Shown here: piece by piece, positions 46,369 to 54,122 of the stretch
Numbering within the stretch: the stretch's first letter is position 1
How the letters are laid out: the number at the start of each line of letters is the position of its first letter
Source of the DNA: CAJQLB01 sp905479065
GTDB taxonomy: Bacteria; Bacteroidota; Bacteroidia; Flavobacteriales; Flavobacteriaceae
Direction of reading: 5' to 3'
Assembly (NCBI GenBank): GCA_943846735.1
Contig: OX044364.1
Coordinates: forward strand, 186,001-250,000
Length of the DNA: 64,000 bases
Notes under the pieces: model-generated
What the model saw: only the letters and a program-made list of their open reading frames with translations
Database searches by the model: none
Told to the model about the DNA's origin: nothing
Translations under genes and position numbers: made by a program

Positions 46369-46730
46369 AGATCCTATTTTTCTTAACTTTATAATCTTTC
46401 CACAGAGTAATTGGTTGAACTAAGTTTGAATTTCTTTTTAAGACTTTATGTTTAAAGGATGCCTGTCCTAATTCAAAAAAATGAGGTAAAATGATTATAA
46501 TGTTAAATTTTTATGCTTTATATCGATTAAATAATGTATTACGTCGATTTTTTTAGTATTTTTATAAACAGAACCCAAACCTATTAAATTGAACTCAGAA
46601 GGAATTATTTTAAATTGATACGAGCGAACTAAAAACTCCAAGTTTAAACACAAAACGCTCTGTATTTTTCTTAACTAAATCGCAAAAGTTCATTAAAAAT
46701 TCACAAAGACTGTAAATGGTTTTTTACGCA
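46369..46730 (+). promoter_or_regulatory. Upstream region of the second PorP/SprF gene
   Basis: No gene is supported in this 362-base gap. It holds tandem operator P4 and a -7-like box at 46516-46564, then a leader of about 165 bases before the ATG at 46731. No clear terminator for the adhesin transcript was seen. Confidence 0.5.
46516..46564 (+). promoter_or_regulatory. Tandem-repeat operator P4 with -7-like TATTTTTA
   Basis: CTTTATATCGAT (46516-46527) and TATTACGTCGAT (46537-46548) are 21 bases apart. TATTTTTA (46557-46564) follows 14 bases after the second core. The flanking sequence resembles P3 over about 60 bases, including a TTTTATG just upstream. Confidence 0.55.
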
Positions 46731-47711
46731 ATGAAAAAACTTCACCTACTTACTTTATTTTTGTCTTTATCCTACAGTTATTCTCAGGAGTTAAACTTAC
46801 CCGTGTTTACGCAATATCTTGCTGATAATAATTTTGTGATCTCACCAACTTATGCAGGAATTGGTGATAATTTAAAGCTTCGTGCCAATGGACTTACGCA
46901 ATGGGTTGGAATTAAAGATGCCCCTGATAACCAATCCTTTTATGGTGATTTTAGACTAGGAGACCGCTCAGGAATTGGCTTGTCGCTTTACAATGATAAA
47001 AATGGTAATACCATCCAAACTGGTGCTAAATTTTCTTTTGCTCACCATCTTATTCTTGATATTCCTACCGAACAATTTTTATCATTAGGTTTGTCATACA
47101 ATATCAATACGTTTCGAATTGACATTGATAACTTTAACACAACTTATGACAATCCTGTAATCGATCCATTTATAACAGATGACCGCAAGGCAAACAATAA
47201 TAATTTTGATGTGGGACTACTTTACAGGTTTAAAAATTATTTTTTGAGTATTAATGCAAATAACATTTTACCAAAAAAAATTGATCAGAGTCTCAGAATA
47301 TTTGAACCCAATATGCTCTTTAATATGCAAGTTTTTACAGGTTTAACTTTTGGAGGTTATTCAAAAAAAAATGAGTTTGAATTCGAGTCATCTTTGTTTT
47401 TTCAATATTTTGCTAGTGATAGTAGATCAAGTAGTGATTTAAATATTAAAATTAAAAAATATGGTCGAGATGAAAATTATTTTTGGGGAGGTATTTCGTA
47501 TAGGTTTTTAAACGATCAATTTTTCAAACCTTTAAATATCGGTCCTATGGTTGGGTTTAAACAATCTATTTTCTATTTTGGTTATGCCTATCAATTAACG
47601 ACAAACGCATTGTCTGCATATAACTCTGGAACACACGTGGTAACTGTTGGAGTAGATCTTTTAAGAGGTGTCAGTAATTGTGCATGTACAAAAAGTAGAG
47701 TAAAATATTAA
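46731..47711 (+). CDS. PorP/SprF family T9SS outer membrane protein
   Basis: A 326-residue outer membrane protein from the ATG at 46731 (MKKLHLLTLFLSLSYSYSQ signal). The family hallmarks are LPVFTQYLADNNFVISPTYAGI near the mature N-terminus, LRANGLTQWVGIKDAPDNQSF, GIGLSLYNDKNGNT and LGLSYNINTFRID, followed by regular barrel strands. SprF is needed in Flavobacterium for export of its partner adhesin SprB, so this protein is a good candidate for helping secrete the giant adhesin directly upstream. It is driven by operator P4, so it is made from its own promoter but probably co-regulated. The C-terminus CACTKSRVKY is an unusual Cys pair for a barrel end. Confidence 0.92.
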   Translation: MKKLHLLTLFLSLSYSYSQELNLPVFTQYLADNNFVISPTYAGIGDNLKLRANGLTQWVGIKDAPDNQSFYGDFRLGDRSGIGLSLYNDKNGNTIQTGAKFSFAHHLILDIPTEQFLSLGLSYNINTFRIDIDNFNTTYDNPVIDPFITDDRKANNNNFDVGLLYRFKNYFLSINANNILPKKIDQSLRIFEPNMLFNMQVFTGLTFGGYSKKNEFEFESSLFFQYFASDSRSSSDLNIKIKKYGRDENYFWGGISYRFLNDQFFKPLNIGPMVGFKQSIFYFGYAYQLTTNALSAYNSGTHVVTVGVDLLRGVSNCACTKSRVKY

Positions 47712-47766
47712 AATACTCTTCTTTATTTTTAATTAATTTTGTCCTTTAAAAAAAATAAATTTTATC

Positions 47767-48501
47767 ATGCGCTCCATTGTCTTTTATGCTCTCTTGATTG
47801 TGATAACGTCATGTCATATTGACGAGAAATTATCTGCTCAAAAGATAATAGATAAAACTATAAATGTTTCAGGTGGAGACCACTATCTAAATGTCAATAT
47901 AAAATTTGATTTTAGAGACAAGCATTATCGATCTTCTCGCAACAATGGTATGTTTCAATATGAGCGTTATTTCAAGGACTCTCTTGGGGCAGTGAAAGAC
48001 GTCTTAAGCAATGACGGAATTCAGCGATTTATCAATAATAAAGTAATTACAATATCGGATACTTTGGCTAAAAGCATTGCCAGTTCTGTGAATTCTGTCC
48101 ATTATTTTGCGTTTTTGCCTTTTGGATTGAACGATTCCTCTGTGAATAAGCATTATATTGGAGATGTTGAGATGTTCGGCAAGTCCTATTATAAAATAAA
48201 AATTTGGTTTAATAAGGAGGGTGGAGGTGAAGATTACGAAGATGAATTTATTTATTGGATTAATAAGAAAAATTTTATGGTTGATTACCTAGCGTATTCT
48301 TATAACGAAGCTAATGACATTGGAATACGTTTTAGAGTTGCAAATAATGAGCGTTTTATTGGAGGTTTACGATTTGTAGATTATTTAAATTTTAAACCAA
48401 AAAGTAGCGAAATCGATTTATTAAACATAGAAGAATCATATCTAAGAAATCATCTAGAATTAGTCTCTAAAATCGTTCTTCATAATATTGAAACCTACTA
48501 G
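47767..48501 (+). CDS. Small lipoprotein (DUF6503-like)
   Basis: A 244-residue exported protein with a short lipoprotein signal ending VITSC (Cys16). The sequence opening AQKIIDKTINVSGGDHYLNVNIKFDF matches a flavobacterial family labelled DUF6503, which has a fold resembling outer-membrane lipoprotein carrier proteins (LolA/LolB-like). FPFGLNDSSVNKHYIG, YYKIKIWFNKEGGG and YWINKKNFMVDYLAY fit such a beta sheet. It follows the PorP/SprF gene by 55 bases and may share its transcript, but the family also occurs outside T9SS loci. Function unknown. Confidence 0.75.
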   Translation: MRSIVFYALLIVITSCHIDEKLSAQKIIDKTINVSGGDHYLNVNIKFDFRDKHYRSSRNNGMFQYERYFKDSLGAVKDVLSNDGIQRFINNKVITISDTLAKSIASSVNSVHYFAFLPFGLNDSSVNKHYIGDVEMFGKSYYKIKIWFNKEGGGEDYEDEFIYWINKKNFMVDYLAYSYNEANDIGIRFRVANNERFIGGLRFVDYLNFKPKSSEIDLLNIEESYLRNHLELVSKIVLHNIETY

Positions 48502-48508
48502 TCATAAA

Positions 48509-49024
48509 TCAATCAATTACTAAAAGGGAATCATTTATTTTCCCATCTGGAGTGAACGTTAAAATGTATAAATTAGCATTGTTGTTATCATCAATATTTG
48601 GATATTTTTCTGTTTCTAGAAGCATATTGACTAATTGAGGTGTGGTGTTGCTATGTCCAACCACTAATACAGTCTTGCCAGTATTTGAGAAAAGAAAGTT
48701 TTTTCGATTTATTTCTGATGGATTGTAGTAAGATAATTTGAGACCGTTTTTTTCAGCGGTTGGTAAAGCTGTTTGCCTCGTACGTTGATAAGTTGTGGTG
48801 TATACCGCATCAAAGTTTATGTTTTGAAAAACTAAGCTCCATTTGGCAGCTCTTAAAACACCTTTCTGTGTTAAATTTGGATTTTTATTTTCCTTGTCAC
48901 TTCGATTTTTTTCAGCATGACGAATAAAATAAAATGTGGTTGATGTGTCTTTTTTTTCTGTATTCTGAGCGAGAGTAGGTGCTGTTAAAATCAAAGATAA
49001 AATAAGAAGGGTAAAATGTTTCAT
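48509..49024 (-). CDS. Exported histidine phosphatase family protein
   Basis: A 171-residue secreted member of the histidine phosphatase superfamily (SixA/phosphoglycerate mutase-like). The signal peptide ends TLAQN (about residue 19). The catalytic RHG motif appears as FYFIRHAEKNRSD (His about 36), followed by NLTQKGVLRAAKW, the YTTTYQRTRQTALPTA arginine segment, and VLVVGHSNTTPQLVN with the second catalytic His. Exported copies with this small size are common in Bacteroidota; the substrate may be a phosphorylated sugar or nucleotide outside the cytoplasm. It faces the lipoprotein gene at 48501 with only seven bases between the stops. Confidence 0.88.
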   Translation of the reverse strand: MKHFTLLILSLILTAPTLAQNTEKKDTSTTFYFIRHAEKNRSDKENKNPNLTQKGVLRAAKWSLVFQNINFDAVYTTTYQRTRQTALPTAEKNGLKLSYYNPSEINRKNFLFSNTGKTVLVVGHSNTTPQLVNMLLETEKYPNIDDNNNANLYILTFTPDGKINDSLLVID

Positions 49025-49077
49025 ATTGTGTTAAATTTAAAAATATTTTGAGTTATGTTATTATTTTAACAAGAAAA

Positions 49078-49776
49078 CTAGGCAAGTTCTAAGGCTATTT
49101 CAATCATTCCTATAAAAGTGGTCTCTCGTTCTTTACTCGTTGTCTTTTCTCCAGACACTAATGAATCTGAAATTGTTAAAATCGCGAGTGCATTCACATT
49201 ATGCTTTGCGGCAACAGTGTACAAGCCAGCAGCTTCCATCTCTACGCACAAAATACCAAATTTTGACCATTTTTTGTAACTTTCAAATGCATCTGCATAA
49301 AATTCATCACTAGTAAAAACATTACCAGCTTTGATATCAATATTTTTTTCTCTCGCGATATCCACAGCTTTCATAAATAATTCAAAACTCGCAGTGGGAG
49401 CATAATCTGCACCTCCAAATCTTAATTCATTAAGACCAGAATTTGAAGAAGCAGCCATCGCAATAACAATATCTCGAATTTTAATACTTTCATTATATGA
49501 CCCTGCAGAACCAACTCTAATTAAATTTTTTACGCCGTAGTCATTAATTAACTCATGAGCATAAATCGAAATACTTGGAACTCCCATGCCAGTGCCCATA
49601 ACTGATATTTTTTTACCGTTAAAAAAACCGGTATAACCAAGCATGTTTCTGACTCTATTAAAACAAACAGCGTTCTTTAAAAATGTTTCAGCAATCCATT
49701 TTGCTCTTAAGGGGTCGCCCGGAAGTAGAATTGTTTCAGCAATGTCGCCTCTTTTGGCTTCGATATGTAAACTCAT
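49078..49776 (-). CDS. deoD: Purine-nucleoside phosphorylase DeoD-type
   Basis: Phosphorolysis of purine (deoxy)nucleosides to base and (deoxy)ribose 1-phosphate, in nucleoside salvage. The 232-residue protein has the hexameric NP-I family signature: HIEAKRGDIAETILLPGDPLRAKWIAE, GTGMGVPSISIYAHELI, IRVGSAGSY (phosphate and base site) and VEMEAAGLYTVAA, where the Glu binds the ribose, then ISDSLVSGE with the catalytic Asp. It lies 11 bases downstream of deoC and is clearly in one operon with it. Confidence 0.96.
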   Translation of the reverse strand: MSLHIEAKRGDIAETILLPGDPLRAKWIAETFLKNAVCFNRVRNMLGYTGFFNGKKISVMGTGMGVPSISIYAHELINDYGVKNLIRVGSAGSYNESIKIRDIVIAMAASSNSGLNELRFGGADYAPTASFELFMKAVDIAREKNIDIKAGNVFTSDEFYADAFESYKKWSKFGILCVEMEAAGLYTVAAKHNVNALAILTISDSLVSGEKTTSKERETTFIGMIEIALELA

Positions 49777-49787
49777 ATTTTAAACTA

Positions 49788-50456
49788 TTAATAATCAGAT
49801 GTACCTGTTGAGCCATCGACAATGGCTATGCTCGATGAAAGTCCTAAGCGGTCTACTCCTAGGTCAATAAATTCTTTGGCAATATTGTAATTTCTGATAC
49901 CTCCAGAGGCTTTTAATTTTGTGTTTGATTTATGTGCCGCATACTTCATAAGACGAATATTTTTTACAGTGGCTCCTTCAGTACCAAACCCAGTAGACGT
50001 TTTGATAAAGTCTGCACCACATTCAATAGCAATACTGCTCGCTTTAATAATTTCATCATCATCCAAATAACATGTTTCTAAAATTACTTTTAAAACTTTA
50101 TTTGGCATAATTTTTTTGATCGCTCTAATGTCCTCTGCGAAGGCATCATAATCATGACTTTTCAATAAACCGATATTCATCACCATATCGATTTCATCTG
50201 CACCATCTGAAAGTGCTGATTGCGCTTCAAATAATTTGGATTCTGAACTCATTGCTCCAAGTGGAAAACCAACAACACCACAAATTTTAACTTCTGATTT
50301 TTGAAGTTCCTTTTTAGCTAATTTTATATAACTGCTGTTGACACAAACAGAGAAAAAATGGTGCTCTTTTGCTTCTTGACATAATAATTTAATATCCTGC
50401 TTTGTTGCCGTTGGCTTTAAAAGGGTATGGTCAATGTATTTTTGAATTGGTTTCAT
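49788..50456 (-). CDS. deoC: Deoxyribose-phosphate aldolase
   Basis: Cleaves 2-deoxyribose 5-phosphate to acetaldehyde and glyceraldehyde 3-phosphate. The class I aldolase barrel of 222 residues begins IQKYIDHTLLKPTATKQDI. VCVNSSYIKLAK, VVGFPLGA, ADEIDMVMNIG and KVILETCYL follow. FIKTSTGFG carries the Schiff-base lysine (about 158), and KASGGIRN the phosphate site. With deoD it forms a deoxynucleoside catabolic operon. A deoB-like mutase is not present here. The divergent region upstream contains the second 28-bp inverted repeat. Confidence 0.96.
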   Translation of the reverse strand: MKPIQKYIDHTLLKPTATKQDIKLLCQEAKEHHFFSVCVNSSYIKLAKKELQKSEVKICGVVGFPLGAMSSESKLFEAQSALSDGADEIDMVMNIGLLKSHDYDAFAEDIRAIKKIMPNKVLKVILETCYLDDDEIIKASSIAIECGADFIKTSTGFGTEGATVKNIRLMKYAAHKSNTKLKASGGIRNYNIAKEFIDLGVDRLGLSSSIAIVDGSTGTSDY

Positions 50457-50500
50457 CTCTATTCACTCTTGGATAAAGTTAAGTTATTTTAGTTAAAACA

Positions 50501-50528
50501 TTAGGTATTAAAAGACAATTTTACCTAA
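50501..50528. promoter_or_regulatory. 28-bp interrupted inverted repeat, copy 2
   Basis: TTAGGTA (50501-50507) and TACCTAA (50522-50528), 14 bases apart, lie in the divergent deoC / outer-membrane-protein region. Arms and gap length equal those of copy 1 at 5211-5238. An AAGTTATTTT sequence lies near both copies. Confidence 0.45.
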
Positions 50529-50595
50529 ACAAGATGCATTTAAAAATGTATTTGAAACAATGATATTAATCAGTTTTTAAGATTGCTTTCAGGAT

Positions 50596-50603
50596 TATTT
50601 TTG
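50596..50603 (+). promoter_or_regulatory. -7 element (TATTTTTG) of the outer membrane protein gene
   Basis: TATTTTTG matches the Bacteroidota -7 consensus, 24 bases before the ATG at 50628. No TTG stands at the -33 spacing. Confidence 0.5.
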
Positions 50604-50627
50604 TTAAAATTATAAATCAATTTAATC

Positions 50628-51176
50628 ATGAAAAAAACATTTTTCACATTTTTAGTAGCGAGTTTACTTGTATTTAATGGTGCCTTTGCACAAGACTCGG
50701 AGGAAAGTCAAGGTTTAAAAGGAGCTTGGTGGGCTCTGGGTCAATTAGAATTTAATGATAACGATGTAAATGATGTCAGTACCTTTACGGTTTTACCTGT
50801 CGTTGGAACTTTTATAAGTCCAACGATTACGTTAGGCTTAGGTGCTGGTTACACAACTACAACATCAGGAGATTCGGACGCTGTTAGTGCGCTTATTATA
50901 ATGCCATTAGTTCGAAACTATTGGAGTCTTAATGAGAAATTTTACATTTTTGGGCAAGCCGATGTTCCTCTCATTTTCGGTGATGGATATACGGGATATG
51001 GTTTTAATTTAAGTCCAGGTATTGACTATTTTGTATCGAGTAAAGTGACTATTGAAGCAACTTTTGGCCAATTTGGATATAATGCCGTAAAACCTGAGAA
51101 TGGTGACACCTTGGGTAGCACATCGTTAGGTGTAAATTTAATGGAAATAAATTTTGGAATTAAATTAATACTTTAA
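50628..51176 (+). CDS. Small outer membrane beta-barrel protein
   Basis: A 182-residue exported protein, signal peptide ending GAFAQ (about 22). The rest is a short barrel of about eight strands: GAWWALGQLEFNDN, FTVLPVVGTFISPTITLGLGAGYT, ALIIMPLVRNYWSLNEKFYIFGQADVPL, GYGFNLSPGIDYFVSSKVTIEATFG and a C-terminal EINFGIKLIL. This is the OmpX/OmpA-barrel type found widely in Bacteroidota as porin family protein. Its function is unknown. It has its own promoter and is followed by a strong bidirectional terminator. Confidence 0.87.
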   Translation: MKKTFFTFLVASLLVFNGAFAQDSEESQGLKGAWWALGQLEFNDNDVNDVSTFTVLPVVGTFISPTITLGLGAGYTTTTSGDSDAVSALIIMPLVRNYWSLNEKFYIFGQADVPLIFGDGYTGYGFNLSPGIDYFVSSKVTIEATFGQFGYNAVKPENGDTLGSTSLGVNLMEINFGIKLIL

Positions 51177-51246
51177 AACTGGAAATAGTGAACAACAAAG
51201 AGTCATTTTTATTGAAGTGAGTCTCTTGTTTTAGCCTGTGGTAATC

Positions 51247-51285
51247 AAAAAAGCAACACTCGGTAAAATAAAAGTGTTGCTTTTT
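51247..51285. terminator. Bidirectional terminator between the outer membrane protein gene and clpB
   Basis: AAGCAACACT and AGTGTTGCTT (51251-51281) form a perfect 10-bp stem. An A run precedes it and a T run follows it, so it can end both convergent transcripts. Confidence 0.85.
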
Positions 51286-51315
51286 AACTAACTAATCAAA
51301 CTATAACATATATTT

Positions 51316-53919
51316 TCAAAGCCCCTCCACAAGATCCGCTTGATTTCTAAAGATTAAAGTGGTGTCAAACACATCGAGTAAAATGATGCTGTCTCCTGAG
51401 ACTTTTCCGGCTAGTATTTGTTTGCTCAATTCATTTAAAACATCTTTTTGAATAACTCTTTTAACAGGTCTAGCTCCGTATTCTGGGTGGTATCCTTTTT
51501 TAGCTAAATGTGCAATAGATTCCTGTGTAGCATCAAATGTGATTCCCTGAAGTGAAAGCATTCTTGTTAACGATTTTAATTGGAGTTCCACGATTTCTGC
51601 AATATTGTCTTTACTTAAAGGAGTAAACATCACAGTGTCGTCAATCCGATTTAAAAATTCTGGTCTTAGATGTTGTTTTAAGGAGTTAAGGACGTCCTTC
51701 TTTGCAGATTCTGCAGCAGATTGGATGTTTTTTGATTTTTCAAAATGTTCCTGAATAAGTTGACTTCCTATATTTGAGGTCATGATAATAATACTATTCT
51801 TAAAATCAGCAATCCGGCCTTTGTTATCTGTTAATCTCCCTTCATCTAGAACTTGTAGTAAAATATTAAAGGTGTCTGGATGTGCTTTTTCAATTTCATC
51901 AAGCAATACAACTGAATAAGGCTTTCGTCTAACTGCTTCGGTCAATTGGCCGCCTTCATCATAACCGACGTATCCTGGAGGTGCTCCAACTAATCTACTC
52001 ACTGAGTGACGCTCTTGGTACTCGCTCATGTCAATCCTGGTCATTGCATTATCATCATCAAATAGATACTCTGCAAGTGCTTTGGCTAGCTCAGTTTTAC
52101 CAACACCAGTAGTCCCTAAAAATAAAAAAGTCCCTATGGGTTTATTTGGATTTTGTAATCCAGCTCGACTTCTTCTTACGGCATCACTAACAGCTGTGAT
52201 AGCCTCATCTTGACCAATAACTCTTTTATGTATATCATCTTCAAGCTTTAAGAGTTTTTCTCGTTCACTTTGAATCATTTTAGTGACTGGAATTCCTGTC
52301 CATTTTGCAACGACTTCTGCGATGTCTTCTGAGGTCACTTCTTCTTTAATTAAAGTATTCCCTTGTTGGTTCGATAGGGTTTCTTGATGCATTTCGAGAG
52401 CTTCTTGAGCTTCTTTTATTTTGCCATAACGAATTTCAGCAACTTTTCCATAATTTCCATCTCTCTCAGCGCGTTCTGCCTCAAGCTTATAATTTTCAAT
52501 AGCTCCTTTTACTGATTGAATGTTATCCACTACTTCTTTTTCACTTCTCCATTTTGCGCTAATTTCATTTCTTTCTTCTTTTAAATTAGCTAAATCCGAA
52601 CGAAGAGCTTTGAGTTTAATATCGTCTTTTTCACGCTTGATCGCTTCAATTTCAATTTCTAACTGCATAACTTTTCTATCTAAAACATCTAATTCTTCTG
52701 GTTTTGAATTTATTTCCATTCTAAGTTTTGATGCAGCTTCGTCCATGAGATCAATGGCCTTATCTGGTAAAAAACGATTAGTAATATAGCGCTCAGAAAG
52801 TTTAACTGCTCCAATAATAGCTTCATCTTTAATACGTACTTTATGGTGAGTTTCATATTTTTCTTTGATACCTCTTAAAATTGAGATGGCACTCTCAGTG
52901 TCGGGTTCATTCACCATGACCTTTTGAAATCTACGTTCTAACGCCTTGTCTTTTTCAAAATATTTTTGATACTCATCGAGTGTTGTGGCTCCAATTGCTC
53001 TGAGTTCACCTCGAGCTAAAGCGGGTTTCAATATATTAGCTGCGTCCATCGCTCCCTGTCCACCACCAGCTCCCACCAATGTGTGAATTTCATCTATGAA
53101 TAACACAACATCTCCATTACTTGTCGTCACCTCTTTAATGACTGCTTTTAAGCGTTCTTCAAATTCTCCCTTAAATTTCGCTCCAGCTATGAGGGCCCCC
53201 ATGTCTAATGCGAAAATTTGTTTGTCTTTTAAGTTTTCTGGAATATCACCATCAATAATTCGGTGTGCTAATCCTTCCGCAATAGCAGTTTTCCCTGTGC
53301 CTGGTTCGCCAACTAAAATAGGATTGTTCTTGGTTCGTCTTGATAATATTTGTAAAATTCTTCTTATTTCTTCATCACGACCAATAACGGGATCTAACTT
53401 ACCATCTTTAGCTAATTGATTTAAGTTTTTAGCATATTTTTCTAGCGAATTGTATGTGTCCTCTTGACTTTGGGAGGTCACTCGATTACCTTTCCGTAAT
53501 TCGTGAATAGCTGAAAGTAAACTCTTTTCTGTGACTCCTTGGTCTTTTAACATTTGAGAAATATTCGTATTTGATTTAAAAATAGCAAGAATAAGGTGTT
53601 CAACAGATACATACTCATCTTTCATTTTTTTTGCAATAATAGCGGCTTCATTCAATGTTTTTCCTGTTTTCTGGGACCACATAATGTCAGTACCAGAAAC
53701 TTTCGAGATACTTTTTAATTGATTGTTTAGTGCGTGTTTGAGAGTTTCAATCTTAACATTAAGTTTTTTAAGTAAAAAAGGGAGTACATATTTGTCAGTG
53801 TCAAAAATAGCTTTAAAAAGATGTTCATTTTCAATTGTCTGATGTTCGTTTTCTTGAGCTATTAATTGTGCTCTTTGCAATGACTCTTGAGATTTGATTG
53901 TATAATTGTTTGGGTTCAT
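51316..53919 (-). CDS. clpB: ATP-dependent chaperone ClpB
   Basis: Hexameric AAA+ disaggregase that works with DnaK. The 867-residue protein has all family parts: the Clp N-domain (1-145), NBD1 with Walker A GEPGTGKTA (about 205) and Walker B VLFIDEIHTLVGAG, the long coiled-coil middle domain (about 405-530, with LEIEIEAIKREKDDIKLKAL) that separates ClpB from ClpA/C, and NBD2 with GTTGVGKTEL (about 607), VVLLDEIEKAH and LNRIDD, ending EYGARPVKRVIQK. No ClpP-binding loop is expected. Its upstream region lacks a normal -7 box but has two GAC-N5-GTC dyads spaced 32 bases. Confidence 0.97.
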   Translation of the reverse strand: MNPNNYTIKSQESLQRAQLIAQENEHQTIENEHLFKAIFDTDKYVLPFLLKKLNVKIETLKHALNNQLKSISKVSGTDIMWSQKTGKTLNEAAIIAKKMKDEYVSVEHLILAIFKSNTNISQMLKDQGVTEKSLLSAIHELRKGNRVTSQSQEDTYNSLEKYAKNLNQLAKDGKLDPVIGRDEEIRRILQILSRRTKNNPILVGEPGTGKTAIAEGLAHRIIDGDIPENLKDKQIFALDMGALIAGAKFKGEFEERLKAVIKEVTTSNGDVVLFIDEIHTLVGAGGGQGAMDAANILKPALARGELRAIGATTLDEYQKYFEKDKALERRFQKVMVNEPDTESAISILRGIKEKYETHHKVRIKDEAIIGAVKLSERYITNRFLPDKAIDLMDEAASKLRMEINSKPEELDVLDRKVMQLEIEIEAIKREKDDIKLKALRSDLANLKEERNEISAKWRSEKEVVDNIQSVKGAIENYKLEAERAERDGNYGKVAEIRYGKIKEAQEALEMHQETLSNQQGNTLIKEEVTSEDIAEVVAKWTGIPVTKMIQSEREKLLKLEDDIHKRVIGQDEAITAVSDAVRRSRAGLQNPNKPIGTFLFLGTTGVGKTELAKALAEYLFDDDNAMTRIDMSEYQERHSVSRLVGAPPGYVGYDEGGQLTEAVRRKPYSVVLLDEIEKAHPDTFNILLQVLDEGRLTDNKGRIADFKNSIIIMTSNIGSQLIQEHFEKSKNIQSAAESAKKDVLNSLKQHLRPEFLNRIDDTVMFTPLSKDNIAEIVELQLKSLTRMLSLQGITFDATQESIAHLAKKGYHPEYGARPVKRVIQKDVLNELSKQILAGKVSGDSIILLDVFDTTLIFRNQADLVEGL

Positions 53920-53972
53920 AATGTTGTGTTTTTTTTATTTATTGTCAATTACCTTACCATTACAGGTCATCA

Positions 53973-54018
53973 GACAAAATGTCTTAAAAAACAGAAGTTT
54001 ACATGACTTTTTGTCTTA
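53973..54018. promoter_or_regulatory. Paired GAC-N5-GTC dyads in the clpB/GH16 divergent region
   Basis: GACAAAATGTCTTA (53973-53986) and GACTTTTTGTCTTA (54005-54018) are direct copies of an 11-base dyad plus TTA. They are spaced by 32 bases, about three helical turns, 54-100 bases before the clpB ATG. This suggests cooperative binding of a dimeric regulator, possibly for stress control of clpB. Confidence 0.35.
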
Positions 54019-54075
54019 TTTTGTAATTTACCTTGATTATCGAGAATTGTGTATAGTCGATGTATTGGTAACATT

Positions 54076-54106
54076 TTGGGTTATTGATTTTTAAATGATA
54101 ATTTTG
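54076..54106 (+). promoter_or_regulatory. Promoter of the GH16 gene (TTG, 20 bp, TAATTTTG)
   Basis: TTG at 54076-54078 and TAATTTTG at 54099-54106, separated by 20 bases. The ATG at 54123 lies 16 bases after the box, which argues against the ORF start at 54114. Confidence 0.65.
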
Positions 54107-54122
54107 GCTGAAATTGTTACAA

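Noticed and set aside
54039..54061. ATCGAG/GTCGAT pair upstream of the GH16 gene as a fifth tandem operator
   Set aside because: Core spacing is 17 bases, not 20-21, and the flanks do not match the other copies; the gene also has a normal -33/-7 promoter.
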